Counted from the stretch's first letter, positions 22,463 through 33,135 are shown. The stretch is DNA of 64,000 bases from Breviolum minutum Mf 1.05b.01 (GCA_000507305.1 DF239652.1:111440-175439); one strand, 5' to 3'. Notes: generated by a model not told the origin, from the sequence alone. Made by a program: numbers and translations.

Positions 22463-22469
22463 AAGTGGG

Positions 22470-23140
22470 GAGCATTGCCATACAGCCAGCCACAGCGTAA
22501 AGGTTTCTTGACAAAGAAATCGTTTCATTTTCATTTAATAATGGTGTTTTGGCTTGGTTTCCCATGATGGAAACCCGACCTGTCAAAGATCAAGGCGTGG
22601 TTGATGATATCAGGATGCTTTCTGATGTTTTCCAATTTTCCGTTCATGCTAGATCGTTTTTTTCGCTCACCTTAAGTGATGGAATTTTGAAGTAGCGACA
22701 GTACCTATTCATTGAACAATTGCACTCACTGCCAGAAAACCGAAGAAAAAAACACTAGCGACGTGTGTACTTTTATGTAAAAATAAATATATGTAGAATA
22801 TACATGTGTACATAACGTAATATGTAATCTAGATTGACAAGCTGGCTATAGTATTGAGTGAGCCCGAATGACCCTATTGATGAATGAACCTACGTTAAGA
22901 TATAGTGAGTACCCGGACTTTTCAATATAGTTTCACCTATTATGTACACATCAAGAAAAAATAGCAGCCCATGAAAAATCACAGTTAGATTCCTAAAGAT
23001 ACCCAAAGGCCATACAACCTGTGTGTATGGAGGGGAATTCTTTGTTGTTCTCACTTTGCTACCAGGTTTTGGTGGTAACTTCCTGGACCCAACAATTTCG
23101 CCAAAGAAACCAGCCCAACAGCCCCCTTAAAATGGCCACA
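22470..23140. other. No gene seen
   Basis: AT-rich sequence with TA-dinucleotide tracts (22780-22830). It would be intron sequence if the two ubiquitin-like exons belong to one gene. Confidence 0.4.
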
Positions 23141-23141
23141 C

Positions 23142-23223
23142 CCTTCTGGTCGCCTATCTGGGTGGTTGGCTCCACATCCAAGGTTATAGTTCGGCCCGTC
23201 AAGGTCTTCACGAAGATTTGCAT
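23142..23223 (-). CDS. Ubiquitin-like domain, N-terminal exon (residues 1-27)
   Basis: The minus strand encodes MQIFVKTLTGRTITLDVEP then TTQIGDQK, matching ubiquitin residues 1-27 with K11 replaced by R and the 20-26 loop changed; K6 and K27 positions are kept. ATG is at 23221-23223. The exon ends G|GTGTGG after the K27 codon, leaving one nucleotide (phase 1). A GC donor after I23 is an alternative. The expected next segment, ubiquitin residues 28-34, was not found. The C-terminal half occurs as a separate exon at 17005-17114 on the same strand. Confidence 0.75.
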
Positions 23224-23904
23224 CTTTTTTTCAACGATGCGTCGGCGTCAATAGAGAACCGTGGATCCAAAACGGCTGGCAGAAAAATTCCAAACATCCA
23301 TCCATCAACTTCATGTTGGACAGGTTCAAAATGAGAGTTATACTGGTTTGTTAATAGGGATCCTGGAATCATGGTTTATTATAATCCTCACAGAACGGAC
23401 CCGGAGTAGTATAATAAACCAAGAAATCCCCTAAACAACCACCGGGTCCCTTTTTTCAGGACGCGCAGTTGTGTTTCAAATCGACTGCATTCGTTTTCCT
23501 TGTATTCCTTGTGAAATGTAGGTAAATATACTGTTCGTCCCATGGATGCTATGGGTTATATACAGGGGTCCAACATACTGAACTCCCAGCTCCACAGTGG
23601 TCCAAATCTTTGGCCCCAAAAAAGTTGAAAAGTTTAAGGGTTTGAAGAAGAGTTTGGGGCCAATTTGCCTATTTCCAGTGGCGATGTGGCTGTGTGGGTA
23701 GTGGTTAGGTTGTAAGTCCAAATGTATAGAAATTTATAGATTGGCATTGGCATTCCGCGAAAACATAGCATTTCTCGTGTGAAAAAAATGATGGGACTGG
23801 AGAAAAACCATAAACCAAGCCTTTCCTTGATGAAATGGTCCCTTTTCAGGGGACACTTCGTTCCCCCGTGGCTTCACCATCTATTCCCATACCATCCATG
23901 TGTG

Positions 23905-23957
23905 ATATATTTACCTACATTTACCATATAAATCAACCAAATGTAGGTAAATATACC
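23905..23957. repeat. F3 hairpin element
   Basis: GATATATTTACCTACATTT and its inverse AAATGTAGGTAAATATACC enclose a short loop. The flanking CATGGATCCTATGG recurs next to other F3 copies (9725, 23540). Confidence 0.75.
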
Positions 23958-24014
23958 ATACATGGATCCTATGGGATTGTGGTGGGGTGTGATCATCATC
24001 CCATCCCTTCCCGG

Positions 24015-24102
24015 CGCACGCTTCCTCTGGATCGCCTGTTGCCAGCTTTACGGCGGCGGCAGCCAAGCGATAGGCGGCCTCGGTGGTTCTTCCACGGGTA
24101 AC
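24015..24102 (-). CDS. Candidate internal exon, product unknown
   Basis: Acceptor TTCCCATAG opens a phase-0 frame TRGRTTEAAYRLAAAAVK then LATGDPEEACAGKG. It is alanine-rich and helical-looking with GC-rich third positions. The donor is unclear; an F3 element lies about 50 bp downstream. Not recognised. Confidence 0.5.
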
Positions 24103-24845
24103 CTATGGGAATGGAGGTATTTACCAACCAATGACCTCAGTTTCATATTACATGATATAGATGATATAGATTATAATAAATGATATATAAATGATATATA
24201 TATACATATTATACATATAGGTGTGTGTATTGTAAATATACAGTACATATTAAAAAGCCATAGAAGGATTATATGGCATTGCTCCAAGGGTATTGGTTGT
24301 AATCTAAGGCCTGATACCTTTTTTTGTTAAACCTACCTTTTTCACAGCCAATGCTTCTGAAACCAGCTGCGTATTTTGATGGCAACCAGGTTGAAATCAT
24401 GAAACTTCATAAGAGTTCTCCATATTCGAAAATCTGTTTAAATTTAGGGGCACTCCATCCAAGCTCTCCTGAAAAACACCTCATGATAATCTCAACTCTT
24501 TGGCCGGATACAACCCACGGTGCACAGGACATCGACTAAAAAATGAAGGTCAGAAAAGTACACAAAGAATCCACAATGCCCCCTTGCTTTACTACACAAT
24601 GCTGATTGAAAACTATATTCCCATCCAAAGAAAATAAGTTGCTGAGTATTACTACTCACTTCCCCAAAAAAAATTGAAGAGCTATACATGTCACCTCAAA
24701 AGGGCCCGTTTCAAAAGGAAAGGATCGTCTTCCAGTCCCATCATTTCTTAACACGACATGTTAGTTTTCGGGGCGGCTATAAGTTCAACAAAAAAAACAT
24801 CACCATCTTTCATTGAAGTCCCCTCTCAGGTTGAGTTTTTTGAAT

Positions 24846-24944
24846 ACCCTCCAGGAAGCTCATATTATATCCCACCGAACGGGAAGTTCGGAAAAGGATC
24901 GACTCAAAAGTGCCGGCTGGTATGGGATATGCTAGTTACCACCA
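24846..24944. repeat. F1-related TIR element
   Basis: TACCCTCCAGGAAGCTCATA at the left and GGGATATGCTAGTTACC at the right, with the core AAAAGTGCCGGCTGGTA that recurs in the copy at 60678. Confidence 0.7.
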
Positions 24945-25006
24945 ATCTTTGAAAAGAAAAGCCTTCTGAGGTCCTCCTTATTCACATGACTCTCCGATTA
25001 GTGAAT

Positions 25007-25079
25007 CACAACTCCGCCAGCTTCCGATCGCTCTCAGGGATTCCGGGCGGAGTCATCGTTGTTTCCCGAGGCCTCCTGT
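25007..25079 (-). CDS. Candidate terminal exon, product unknown
   Basis: Acceptor AAACCCACAG opens a frame RPRETTMTPPGIPESD then RKLAEL, closed by TGA. Short but with good composition and a fair acceptor. Confidence 0.4.
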
Positions 25080-25681
25080 GGGTTTAGACGGTGTGAGCAG
25101 CTCCAGGTACTAATGTATGTTATGCATATATATCATGTACAATATAGTCTCATGGATACTAAAGATGATGATTCAGAAAAGGCCACTCCTTCAAGGTTTA
25201 GCTATGTGACATGCATACTTGCATAATATTGCATAATCAAGCTGTTCAATTTCGAGTTTTTATCTCCATGTTGGGACATTTCAGCTCCTTTCTCGTGATA
25301 CTTTGAAAGATGACGCCAATAAAATCCAGCAACTCAACTGAGGATACAATCAACCCAGATTAGGGAGAATCCATCCTTTTCCTCCTAGATTCAACCATTT
25401 CTGGCAAATGTTGTGGAAGTTCTGTTCTTACAAACCCCAACAACTAGAGGAAGCACACAACACCATCCCTCCAAAGCTTAAGAAACCCCCCCCCAGCTTG
25501 GAGGATCATCCAAGTAAATGGTTCAGTAACCTCCATTCTTTTAGCCATTTAGCCCATTTGAAAGGGAAATAATCTTCTTAGGGAGTGCAACCCCGTTGTT
25601 ATTAACCACTTACAAGTCCTGGGATGATCCTCCAAGTTCTGTCGTAAACCATCAAAGTTCACTTCATCCCCCAACCTTCAG

Positions 25682-25783
25682 CAGTTTTTCTGCCATGGCC
25701 ACTTGGTTACAGCTCAGTGCCAAGAAAATGGTCAGCACCTTCCAAGAACATCAAACCAAGCGCAAATCCGAATTATGGCACTG
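25682..25783 (+). CDS. Internal exon, product unknown
   Basis: Acceptor CCAACCTTCAG and donor GTGAGT (both canonical) enclose 102 nt. The favoured frame reads SFSAMATWLQLSAKKM then VSTFQEHQTKRKSELWH; a second frame is also open. Not recognised. Confidence 0.6.
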
Positions 25784-26265
25784 GTGAGTATGCAGCAAAC
25801 TTTTGAGCCCCTTAGAATCATAACAGGCTTCTAAGTGGGTGATCCTAACCATCTCACTATGCACTTAGAATTTGGAGTTGGGTGAGATGCCCAGGTGACA
25901 CCATCCTGCTGGAGTTATACTTGCGACCGTTGGAATCCAAATAATCAAATAATCCAAATCCACGCAAAAAAAAATGTAACTCATAAGGCCAGCAAGAAAA
26001 ACAAACAAACTAGAAAGGACATAAAACAACACACAACACAAATACAACCCAAGAACCGAATATAGTGTGGTATTCCCCAATTGAAAAAAAACATGTGTTG
26101 TTGTTTCATTGTTCGATGAGTCCATGATAACAATCTCCCAGTGCTCTCAGCGTTTTTGCACCAAAAAATGGAGAAACAATCGAAGGAATGAAGCGAGTCG
26201 AATCTGCCAGAATCAAGCCAAATAGACTTTGACGCTAAAAACAAATCTTCACAAAACCTTGAACC

Positions 26266-26370
26266 CCCCCCCGAAAATATACACGTCACCTGAAAAGGGA
26301 CCATTTCAAAAGGAAAGGATCATCTTCCAACCATGTTAGGAGATATGTCAACTTTCAAGGGAGTATAATA
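26266..26370. repeat. Diverged F1 element
   Basis: Left CCCCGAAAATATACACGTCA, right GATATGTCAACTTTCAAGGG, core AAAGGATCATCTTCCAACCAT as in the copies near 24720 and 29100. Confidence 0.6.
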
Positions 26371-26415
26371 AGTTGTAAAAATAAGAAAAACAAAAAAAAG
26401 GACAAACATCACCAT

Positions 26416-26507
26416 CTAGTTGGTGGTTTCAACCCATTTGAAAAATAGGCTCGTCAAATTGCATCATTTCCCCAATTTTCGGGGTGAAAATAAAAAATAC
26501 CAACCAG
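26416..26507. mobile_element. F2 TIR element with 8-bp target-site duplication
   Basis: CTAGTTGGTGGTTTCAACCC opens and ATACCAACCAG closes the element. The direct repeat ATCACCAT flanks it exactly (26408-26415 and 26508-26515). An 8-bp duplication with short TIRs fits the hAT class of DNA transposons (family knowledge). Non-coding, so non-autonomous. Confidence 0.85.
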
Positions 26508-26568
26508 ATCACCATCTCTCATTGAAATCCCCTCAAGTTGCTTTTTATTTTTTCTGAATCCCTCCAAC

Positions 26569-26672
26569 CTGCATTTCTAGCACTGGATGCGCCTGGACCG
26601 ACACGAGTTCTTGTTGCACTTGGGCTTGGCTGTTAGGCCCCAATGGGAGCGGTACAGTCGGTGCAGTCAGGG
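26569..26672 (-). CDS. Candidate internal exon, product unknown
   Basis: The frame reads LTAPTVPLPLGPNSQAQ then VQQELVSVQAHPVLEMQ, ending at a GTTGGA donor. P/Q/V-rich, coding-like. No AG acceptor was found at a fitting place, so the 5' border is open. Confidence 0.35.
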
Positions 26673-26699
26673 ATGAGAGTATAGAATTATAGAATACAA

Positions 26700-28350
26700 A
26701 ATCGCACATATTTCTGGTATTGAAATGATTAAAACTACATTGGAAAAAAACACTGCCCCCCTTTTAGTTGCAAAGTTTGACTAGAGGACATCTACGCTGG
26801 CTGATTCATCCACACAGATGTGTCAACCAGTCAACCCAGTCATCGGAAATGCCTGTGCATCGCTATCACTTGGCTAGATTTGACAACAGGATATAATGGC
26901 TTGTTTAGTATCCTGTATAAACTTGTTAATATTTCATGCTGCCCTATCCAAACTAAATCATACGATGTTTTCTCCCCTGCTCAAGTGACTTTGACATGTC
27001 AAAATCAACTTGCAACAACGACGACATCATGGGCCTTTGTCATTTGTGCTGCCTCGTTCCAACTGCCTCATGGATTCGACTCATCGGGTGATGCGAGTCC
27101 CGAGTCCCTGCGACTTGCCGCGACTTGCCTTTCAAACCATGTTGTCTCAAAAAAAAACGTGTGGTAGATCAGATCCGTTTTTTGGAAACGCGGTTGAAAA
27201 ATAAGAAGACCTATCACTATACATATGGACATATACATAAATATATACTTAGCACCCAAAAGCTTTGGACACTAAACTGGAAGCAACTATCCAGTTTGTC
27301 TACTCTTTGTAGAAGGTTCTTGGAAAACCCAAGACTTGTGAATCGGTCTCCATCTGCTTCCACCAAGTGTAAATCATGTGATCCCTTGCTTTCACAAGAC
27401 GAAAAGAAGAACTATAGTAACTATAGAATGAATCAGAAAACAATCTGGCTCGCATAACAGGTGGTATGCATGATTTAATCTAGTACTGTTGATGGAAGAA
27501 ATCCCAAACAACCACCTGGGATATATAAAACCCTGTAAATAATGGGATATTTACCATATCAACTGGTTAGCCGGACTTGAAAAACCATCAACAGTATGGT
27601 CCAGTAGGCTATGTACAGTACCTGGAATAGAAACATGCTGCGTAAATCCAGCTGCTTGAGACTTGAAGAGATTTTGTGTGAATATCAACAGGTCATCCCT
27701 TCAACCACAACACATTCTACTGTGTTGTTTCAAAAATAGGGAGCATCAAGATATCAACATTCGAACTATGCATGTGTATGCCGCTATGTCATTACAATTA
27801 AAGAGTTTCCTGGTTATATACTGGATAGGTAATAGAGGATAGGTAATAGAGAATCAGTTCCCACTTTAAAAAAATGAGGCAGGAAAATCGACGCATCGGA
27901 TCTCTCAGGATTTTTCCTGATGGGTCATCGGATAAACCTGAGAGATTTACTCTGTAATTATCTTGAGCAATGAAACCAGAACTTGGACATGAGCATGAGT
28001 TGTGTTGAAGACAAAATTCGAAGCATTCCAAGTCATGAGTCATGACTAGTAGCAAATACGGTTTTTGGTGGGAGTTTTAAAGTTCTCCAACCCTGAATTA
28101 AAAATCAATACGACCACATATTTATTCTGTCATGGATTCATTTTATTTTCAACCATGTATGTATACTATACATTTCTTTGATGTAATATCTATATATAAT
28201 ATCATATAAACATTATATATGTGTTCTTAAAATATACACTACATATATGTTTATTTATATATACATGAGGATATGTTCAAGCATGGCAACAAAAAAACAG
28301 CGCCAGGTTTCAATTGACATTGTTCTCAACTCCAGTTTCACCCGGGAAGC
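26700..28350. other. No supported gene, one F7 element
   Basis: Apart from the F7 copy at 27488-27592, only AT-rich sequence with short open frames and TA-rich tracts (28180-28260) was seen. Confidence 0.4.
27488..27592. repeat. F7 TIR element
   Basis: GTTGATGG...CCATCAAC termini; inverted symmetry extends outward to TACTGTTGATGG and CCATCAACAGTA, compatible with a TA target duplication. The core TAATGGGATATTTACC is shared with other F7 copies. Confidence 0.75.
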
Positions 28351-28355
28351 CCTAC

Positions 28356-28440
28356 CATCCATAGCAAGGACCATGGCGTTCAACATCGCGCAGCTCATGT
28401 CCTGTCCCAAGAGTTTTGTGAACTTTGTCACAGTGGAATC
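28356..28440 (-). CDS. Candidate internal exon, product unknown
   Basis: The frame reads TKFTKLLGQDMSCAMLN then AMVLAMDG, followed by a GTAGGG donor. The acceptor is perhaps the AG of GTGACAAAG. Unrecognised. Confidence 0.35.
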
Positions 28441-29037
28441 ATAAGAACTCAACTCATATGAGCCACGAAAAAAAAAAAAAACTTATTACTTTCCAGTATA
28501 CTGGTTGGTTTGTAGGGATACTGGTTATAGGCCATGAAATAATCCCTATATAACTGTGTAGGATTTCATCCCCTATATAACCTAACCGTTACCAGGGTCG
28601 TTTTTCATTGCTCATAAGTTGAGCTAAGGTCTGAAGTTGTTATTTCTCGGTGGACGCCAACATGAAATTACCCTTTGTGGGAACGAACATACAGTACCCG
28701 ACCTATGGAAGGAGAAAAAACAAACACCTTCCCAGCTAGCTTTAAAGGGGATATGTTATCGTTCCCTGGAGGGTACGTTTTGCAAAAACCCGAAAAAATG
28801 GACTCCTAGTTGCCATTGAGTACACCCAGCGTAAAAGGACCAAAAAGTCACTGTAAATGAGCCACGAAAAAAAACCTCCTACATTCCGTTGTACTGTTTG
28901 TTCAATAAGGTTTATTATAACCCCCGAACTGGGTAGTAAAATCCCCAACAAATCCCTAAACAACCAGGGGCTTTTTTGTTCATTGCTCAAATGAATGTGT
29001 CCAGGGGTTCATTCCTATGACTTTCCCACTTGAAACG

Positions 29038-29147
29038 CGGGGACAACTAACAGTTCCCACCTTTCAAGTTAAGCCTTCCCACCAAAAAGAGGATCGTCTT
29101 CCAACCATCAATTTTCAGGTACTATGTTACTTCCAGGGAGGATATAT
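29038..29147. repeat. F1-related TIR element
   Basis: ACAACTAACAGTTCCCACC at the left, CTATGTTACTTCCAGGGAGG at the right, core GAGGATCGTCTTCCAACCATC. Confidence 0.6.
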
Positions 29148-29352
29148 AGTGTATATTACGTATTGAATATAGTTGAGGGTCTGATTATGATATGTTGTGA
29201 CCATTTTGTTGGGGAACTCATTGAAGTTTTGACTGTGGCGCAGAAATGCAAATGGTGAGAGCATTCAATGTTGAATGTTAGAAAGTCAAAGCAAATAAAT
29301 AATGTGTGAATTGCAAACCTTATCAAACCTCTCTATTCTAGAGCTACCAAAC

Positions 29353-29483
29353 CTGTAAACATAGAAACAGGGCAATAAGAATCTGTGATTTCACTGTCAT
29401 TGGTTTGAATGCGGGGCAAAAAGTGCTCCAAGCCGTAATCAAGAACCGGAGAAGGTAGGGTTGAATTATCATGAATCATCCAC
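29353..29483 (-). CDS. Internal exon, product unknown
   Basis: Acceptor TTTTTGTTTCCAG; the frame reads WMIHDNSTLPSPVLDYG, LEHFLPRIQTNDSEIT and DSYCPVSMFT up to a GTTTGG donor. An earlier donor, GTGAAA, is possible after QTND. Clear coding composition. Unrecognised. Confidence 0.5.
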
Positions 29484-29628
29484 CTGGAAACAAAAATAGT
29501 TGATCGTCCTCCAACCACTATGTTTCACGGCCTTTTGCTGTGAACATGGTGGGTTTGCAATACTCAGTATTAGAATTTAGGAGGATAACCTTTTGACACA
29601 AACTCTCACAGAAAACGTCAGAAACGCG

Positions 29629-29676
29629 CTAAAAAGCTTGCGCCTGCGTTTCTTTGGCCACAGCAGCTAAACGTTC
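29629..29676 (-). CDS. Candidate small terminal exon
   Basis: Acceptor TTTGTGGCCAG, then ERLAAVAKETQAQAF and TAG. Only 16 codons. It lies downstream on the same strand of the exon pair at 31.4/31.0 kb but is not phase-matched to it. Confidence 0.3.
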   Translation of the reverse strand, partial: ERLAAVAKETQAQAF

Positions 29677-30413
29677 CTGGCCACAAAGGTACGGTTTTTT
29701 GGGGCATGGACACAGGTTCAACCTTAGGGGGGCTACCAGGAGCCCAAGATCTATTCTATTGGTTTCTTACAAAATTGAACCATTTTCGGTGGAAACTTTG
29801 GGCAAGGGTACCAAAACAGGCCCCACTCATCTGCGTTTTTTTTGCCCTGGAATCTGGGTGAACAAGTTCATTTCACCAACCAGAAATCAATCTCTCAAAT
29901 TCAAACACCCGTTTTAAACGATTTCTGTTCGCTGCAAATCCTGCAAACAATTCATCAAATATTACACAAAGGAGTCACGCACCATTGCACCATCTCCATT
30001 TCTCCCAATGAAATTGTTGGATACGGAGGGAAAAGGAAGCACAGAAATGGCGTTTGCTCCGATTCATGATTCATCACTCCTCCATGGTTCAAATCTTAAG
30101 GAAAAAAAATCGGTCCAAAAAGTCACCATTATCTTTTACTTCTAGTTCTTTTTTTTCAGGCACATCTCGGGCTGCTTGTTAACAACCCCCAGCAGGGCCA
30201 GGTGGTATCCAAGAGCAAATGTCTGGCTAAAAAACAACTGAACTTGAATCCAATGAATACTAAAAAATTATACTAGTATAAAATGTGTTGGTTTGGAAAA
30301 GGTAACTCCTTTGAAGAAATAGTAAGTGATGAGACTTCGCCTGTTCAATTTCGGGGGTCAAAAATTTCCAGAATTTTTGAGTCTGTAAGATATCTTTAAG
30401 GGGAGAAGATAGG

Positions 30414-30526
30414 TCCCTACCAGTTGTAAATGGGATTATAACCCCTATGAGCGACCTTATAAATGGGTAACTGGGGTTATAACCCTACTTATAGAGGTTA
30501 CAAGCCCATTTATAACTGGCGGGGCC
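30414..30526. repeat. F5 element
   Basis: CCCTACCAGTTGTAAATGGG at the left is inverted as CCCATTTATAACTGGCGGGG at the right; internal GGTTATAACCC is self-complementary. Confidence 0.75.
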
Positions 30527-30560
30527 CCACCTTGTACCATCTGTTTCTTTTCCAGCTACT

Positions 30561-30682
30561 TGCACTCCTTAAAACTAACAGTTCGCCCCTGAAAACAGGC
30601 CTTTTGCCCCCAAAAAGGAAACAAGTATCTATTCCAACCATGCATATTTTCAGGTGCAAACCTTGCTGTTCGTTTCAGGGAA
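30561..30682. repeat. F1-related element
   Basis: CCTTAAAACTAACAGTTCGC and GCTGTTCGTTTCAGGG approximate the F1 termini; the core TCTATTCCAACCAT is shared. Confidence 0.55.
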
Positions 30683-30728
30683 CCATAATTGTTCCTTCAA
30701 AAAAAAAACAACGGAGGAAAAAACCCAT

Positions 30729-30882
30729 TCAATGGAGTTTCCTGGTTCCCTTAATAGGTGGTAGGTAGCATATAATCACCCAATTGGCAATATACCACTT
30801 ATATATTACTTATAGTCCTTGCCGTCCTTGGGTGATTATATCTCACAGACCACCTATTAAGGGAACCAGGAACAGCTATTGA
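30729..30882. mobile_element. F6 MITE with 5-bp target-site duplication, beside an exon
   Basis: Second copy of the palindromic family: starts TCAATGGAGTTTCCTGG, ends CCAGGAACAGCTATTGA. The direct repeat CCCAT flanks it at 30724-30728 and 30883-30887. On the minus strand the last G of the target repeat and the first T of the element form the donor of exon 30884-31004. Confidence 0.85.
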
Positions 30883-30883
30883 C

Positions 30884-31004
30884 CCATGAGCCTTGGCGCT
30901 GGCGACTTGCTGCGCATTTTTGGATTTGGTAATGACCGCCATCAGAGCCGCCTCACAGGCGGTCCGGTCGTTGGGTCGGTCCCCGGTCTGGAAAAGGTGC
31001 CCTG
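30884..31004 (-). CDS. Internal exon, product unknown
   Basis: Acceptor CGGCTCTTTCAG; the frame reads HLFQTGDRPNDRTACEA, ALMAVITKSKNAQQV and ASAKAHG. It exits at G|GTCAAT, where the GT is made at the border of the F6 element. Entry needs one extra nucleotide, which the exon at 31342 supplies (its exit phase 1), giving ...RARAGHLFQTG. Strong coding composition. Product unknown. Confidence 0.65.
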
Positions 31005-31048
31005 CTGAAAGAGCCGGGTGGAAAATTCAAAGTTTATAGCTTCACAGG

Positions 31049-31049
31049 C

Positions 31050-31120
<71 letters not shown>
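31049..31120. repeat. (AAC)24 microsatellite
   Basis: A 72-bp uninterrupted run of the AAC/ACA/CAA trinucleotide, within the presumed intron between the exons at 31342 and 30884. Confidence 0.98.
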
Positions 31121-31341
31121 GATGTTTATAAAGTAAACACTTTTTTCTTGATCTATCCCAAAAATCTTAGCTTCCTTATCATTTGTTCTTAATCTATCAA
31201 AAAAATGACCTTCCTTATCAACACTTAACATCATCAGGTGGAAATTTTGAAATATCCTACCTTTCTTATCAAAAAAATATACTTAACCCTTTGATCTAAA
31301 GAAAAAGGTTGAAGATCTTCATCCAACCTCCACCCCTTTAC

Positions 31342-31427
31342 CCCGTGCTCGCACCGCTCGCTGCCCTGGGATCTCAGAATTCTGCATGGCCTCGTTAGCC
31401 CAGAGAGGATGCATCGGACCGGTATAT
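31342..31427 (-). CDS. Internal exon, product unknown
   Basis: The frame reads PMHPLWANEAMQNSEIP then GQRAVRAR and exits at CGGG|GTAAAG (phase 1), a strong donor. It joins in phase with exon 30884-31004. The 5' border runs into an F3 element. Confidence 0.55.
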
Positions 31428-31430
31428 TTA

Positions 31431-31500
31431 CCTATACATTTGGATGATTTTTGTGGTAAATGTAGGTAATTCATCCATAAAAATCATCCAAATGTAGGCA
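31431..31500. repeat. F3 hairpin element
   Basis: GGTATATTTACCTATACATT opens; AAATGTAGGTAATTC and ATCATCCAAATGTAGGC repeat the inverse arm. It directly adjoins the exon at 31342-31427. Confidence 0.6.
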
Positions 31501-31592
31501 AGCAACCCCTGGAACATACCCTGTTGATGAAGTTAATCCCTTCATGTTTGTATTCTGGCAGGACCGAAAGGGTATGCTCCAGGGGTCTGTTG
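31501..31592. repeat. Inverted repeat
   Basis: CAACCCCTGGAACATACCCT has its near inverse AGGGTATGCTCCAGGGGT about 50 bp away, forming an 18-bp TIR-like pair of an otherwise unseen family. Confidence 0.6.
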
Positions 31593-32134
31593 ATATTTTC
31601 TTAGATGATACCTTTACAATTTACCACAAAAAATCATGCAAATATAGGCCAGTCTCCTGGATCTTATGGGATAGGGAAAACAGCTTTACCAACCACCTTT
31701 CTTTAGTTATAAACTAAAGATGCTTGATTCCACATCAATGTGTCCCAAAACATATCCAAATATCTGAATTAGAATGAAATTGAGTGTCCCAAAAAAAAAT
31801 TAGGAATTCAAGAGTTCTGAATCTCAGATTCTAACTAGAAAAAATTGTGAGGAGTGAAATCAAAAACACAAAAGGTTAAAGTTGAAGATTGATGGCTGGT
31901 TGATGTTTTGCTCCAAACTCATAGGATCATCCACACATTCAAAATAGATCTCAGCAAAAATTCACACACAAAAAATCTGTCAACGCAATCCTGGCTCCAA
32001 TTGTTTTTGGCCCAAACAACAACTTGCCTTCCAAACAGAACGTCCCTTCCTTTCACAAACCCTTAGACATCCAAACACCTTACCCTGAGGGTTTTGAAAA
32101 TTTGAACCCCCCAAAACATACCCAAAACAACTTA

Positions 32135-32247
32135 CTGGTTGGTGGTTTTTTGCCACCCCATCTGAAAAATATGCGAACCGTCAAATTGGGTTCATCTTCC
32201 CCCAATTTTCGGGGTGAAAATTAAAAAATATTGAAACCACAACCTAG
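32135..32247. repeat. F2 TIR element before a plus-strand exon
   Basis: CTGGTTGGTGGTTTTTTGCC opens, AAACCACAACCTAG closes; the core TCTGAAAAATATGC and CCCCAATTTTCGGGGTGAAA is typical. The exon at 32258 begins 10 bp after it. Confidence 0.8.
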
Positions 32248-32257
32248 CTTTCCTCAG

Positions 32258-32439
32258 GGTTCGGTCTTTGGATGGTCTCCCCGCCCCCGGGAAACTCATT
32301 CCCGTTGGCTCCCGGGAGATCGCCACCCCGACTGGCTCCGCGCCTTCAATCGATCAATCTGAGGAATGGATAAGCAACAACGCGCTAAGGTGGCACCCAA
32401 CCTCGGAGGGAGAGGTGAAGCTGCGGATGGTCAATCGTG
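32258..32439 (+). CDS. Internal exon, product unknown
   Basis: Acceptor TTTCCTCAG just after an F2 element. The favoured frame reads RSLDGLPAPGKLIPVG, SREIATPTGSAPSIDQ, SEEWISNNALRWHPTS and EGEVKLRMVNR, ending at G|GTAGCC. The other two frames are open for part of the length. Unrecognised. Confidence 0.5.
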
Positions 32440-32859
32440 GTAGCCTTGAAATTTGATATTTACTTTTTTTTGGGGGGGGGATACCCAAAAATTGATGTTG
32501 AGTTTTTTTTGATGTTGATGTGATTGTAATAGTGATGTGATGGTGATATTGATGTGATTGGGTGTGCTAGGCTCTCACGGTTGAACGGTTTTTGAAGGCT
32601 TCATGATTCTTGAAGAATAAGCATGGTGCCATCCACCTGTCTTGATATTATGCCACTCACACTTTTATTTTCTCAGGCTGAAATTTACCAAACTTTTCAA
32701 CCTGCGCATTTCATTTCAGGTTTCCTTCCAGATTATCCATCCATGGACCATTCACCCACATCAAATAATCACATATATGTACTTTATGAAACTTTTATGA
32801 TGTACGATCAATATGAATAAATCATTCCATTTCCCTATTTTTTCAAATTCCATTTTGGG

Positions 32860-33035
32860 GCCCCACGGAAAATAGCCGTTACAACAACCCACCACGGACC
32901 ACCACGTGGGTTGCCCCAACTCGCTTTGCGTCAACTCACTGGAGCCCTTCACCGATTCACACAGGCTCAAGGCCTGGCGGTCGGAGTCGGCGGCGAAACG
33001 CGGAGAGTCAAGACGTGTTGTTTTCCCCAACAACA
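32860..33035 (-). CDS. Candidate exon after an F2 element
   Basis: On the minus strand the F2 element's terminal CAACTAG would serve as acceptor. The frame reads TTRLDSPRFAADSDR, QALSLCESVKGSSELT and QSELGQPTWWSVVG. The donor is uncertain (GTGAAG or GTGGGT). GC-rich third positions. Product unknown. Confidence 0.35.
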
Positions 33036-33038
33036 AAA

Positions 33039-33135
33039 CTAGTTGGTGATTTCAACCCCTTTGAAAAATATTAGTCAAAATGGGAATCTTCCCCAAATAG
33101 GGGTGAAAATAAAAAACATTTTCACCACCACCGAG
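33039..33135. repeat. F2 TIR element
   Basis: CTAGTTGGTGATTTCAACCC and TTTTCACCACCACCGAG are the termini; the core TTTGAAAAATATTAGTCAAA is a shortened family match. Confidence 0.75.

Noticed and set aside
26984-27130. Serine/arginine-like frame around 27.1 kb
   Set aside because: It derives from short repeats of GACTTGCC and CGAGTCCC with no consistent frame.
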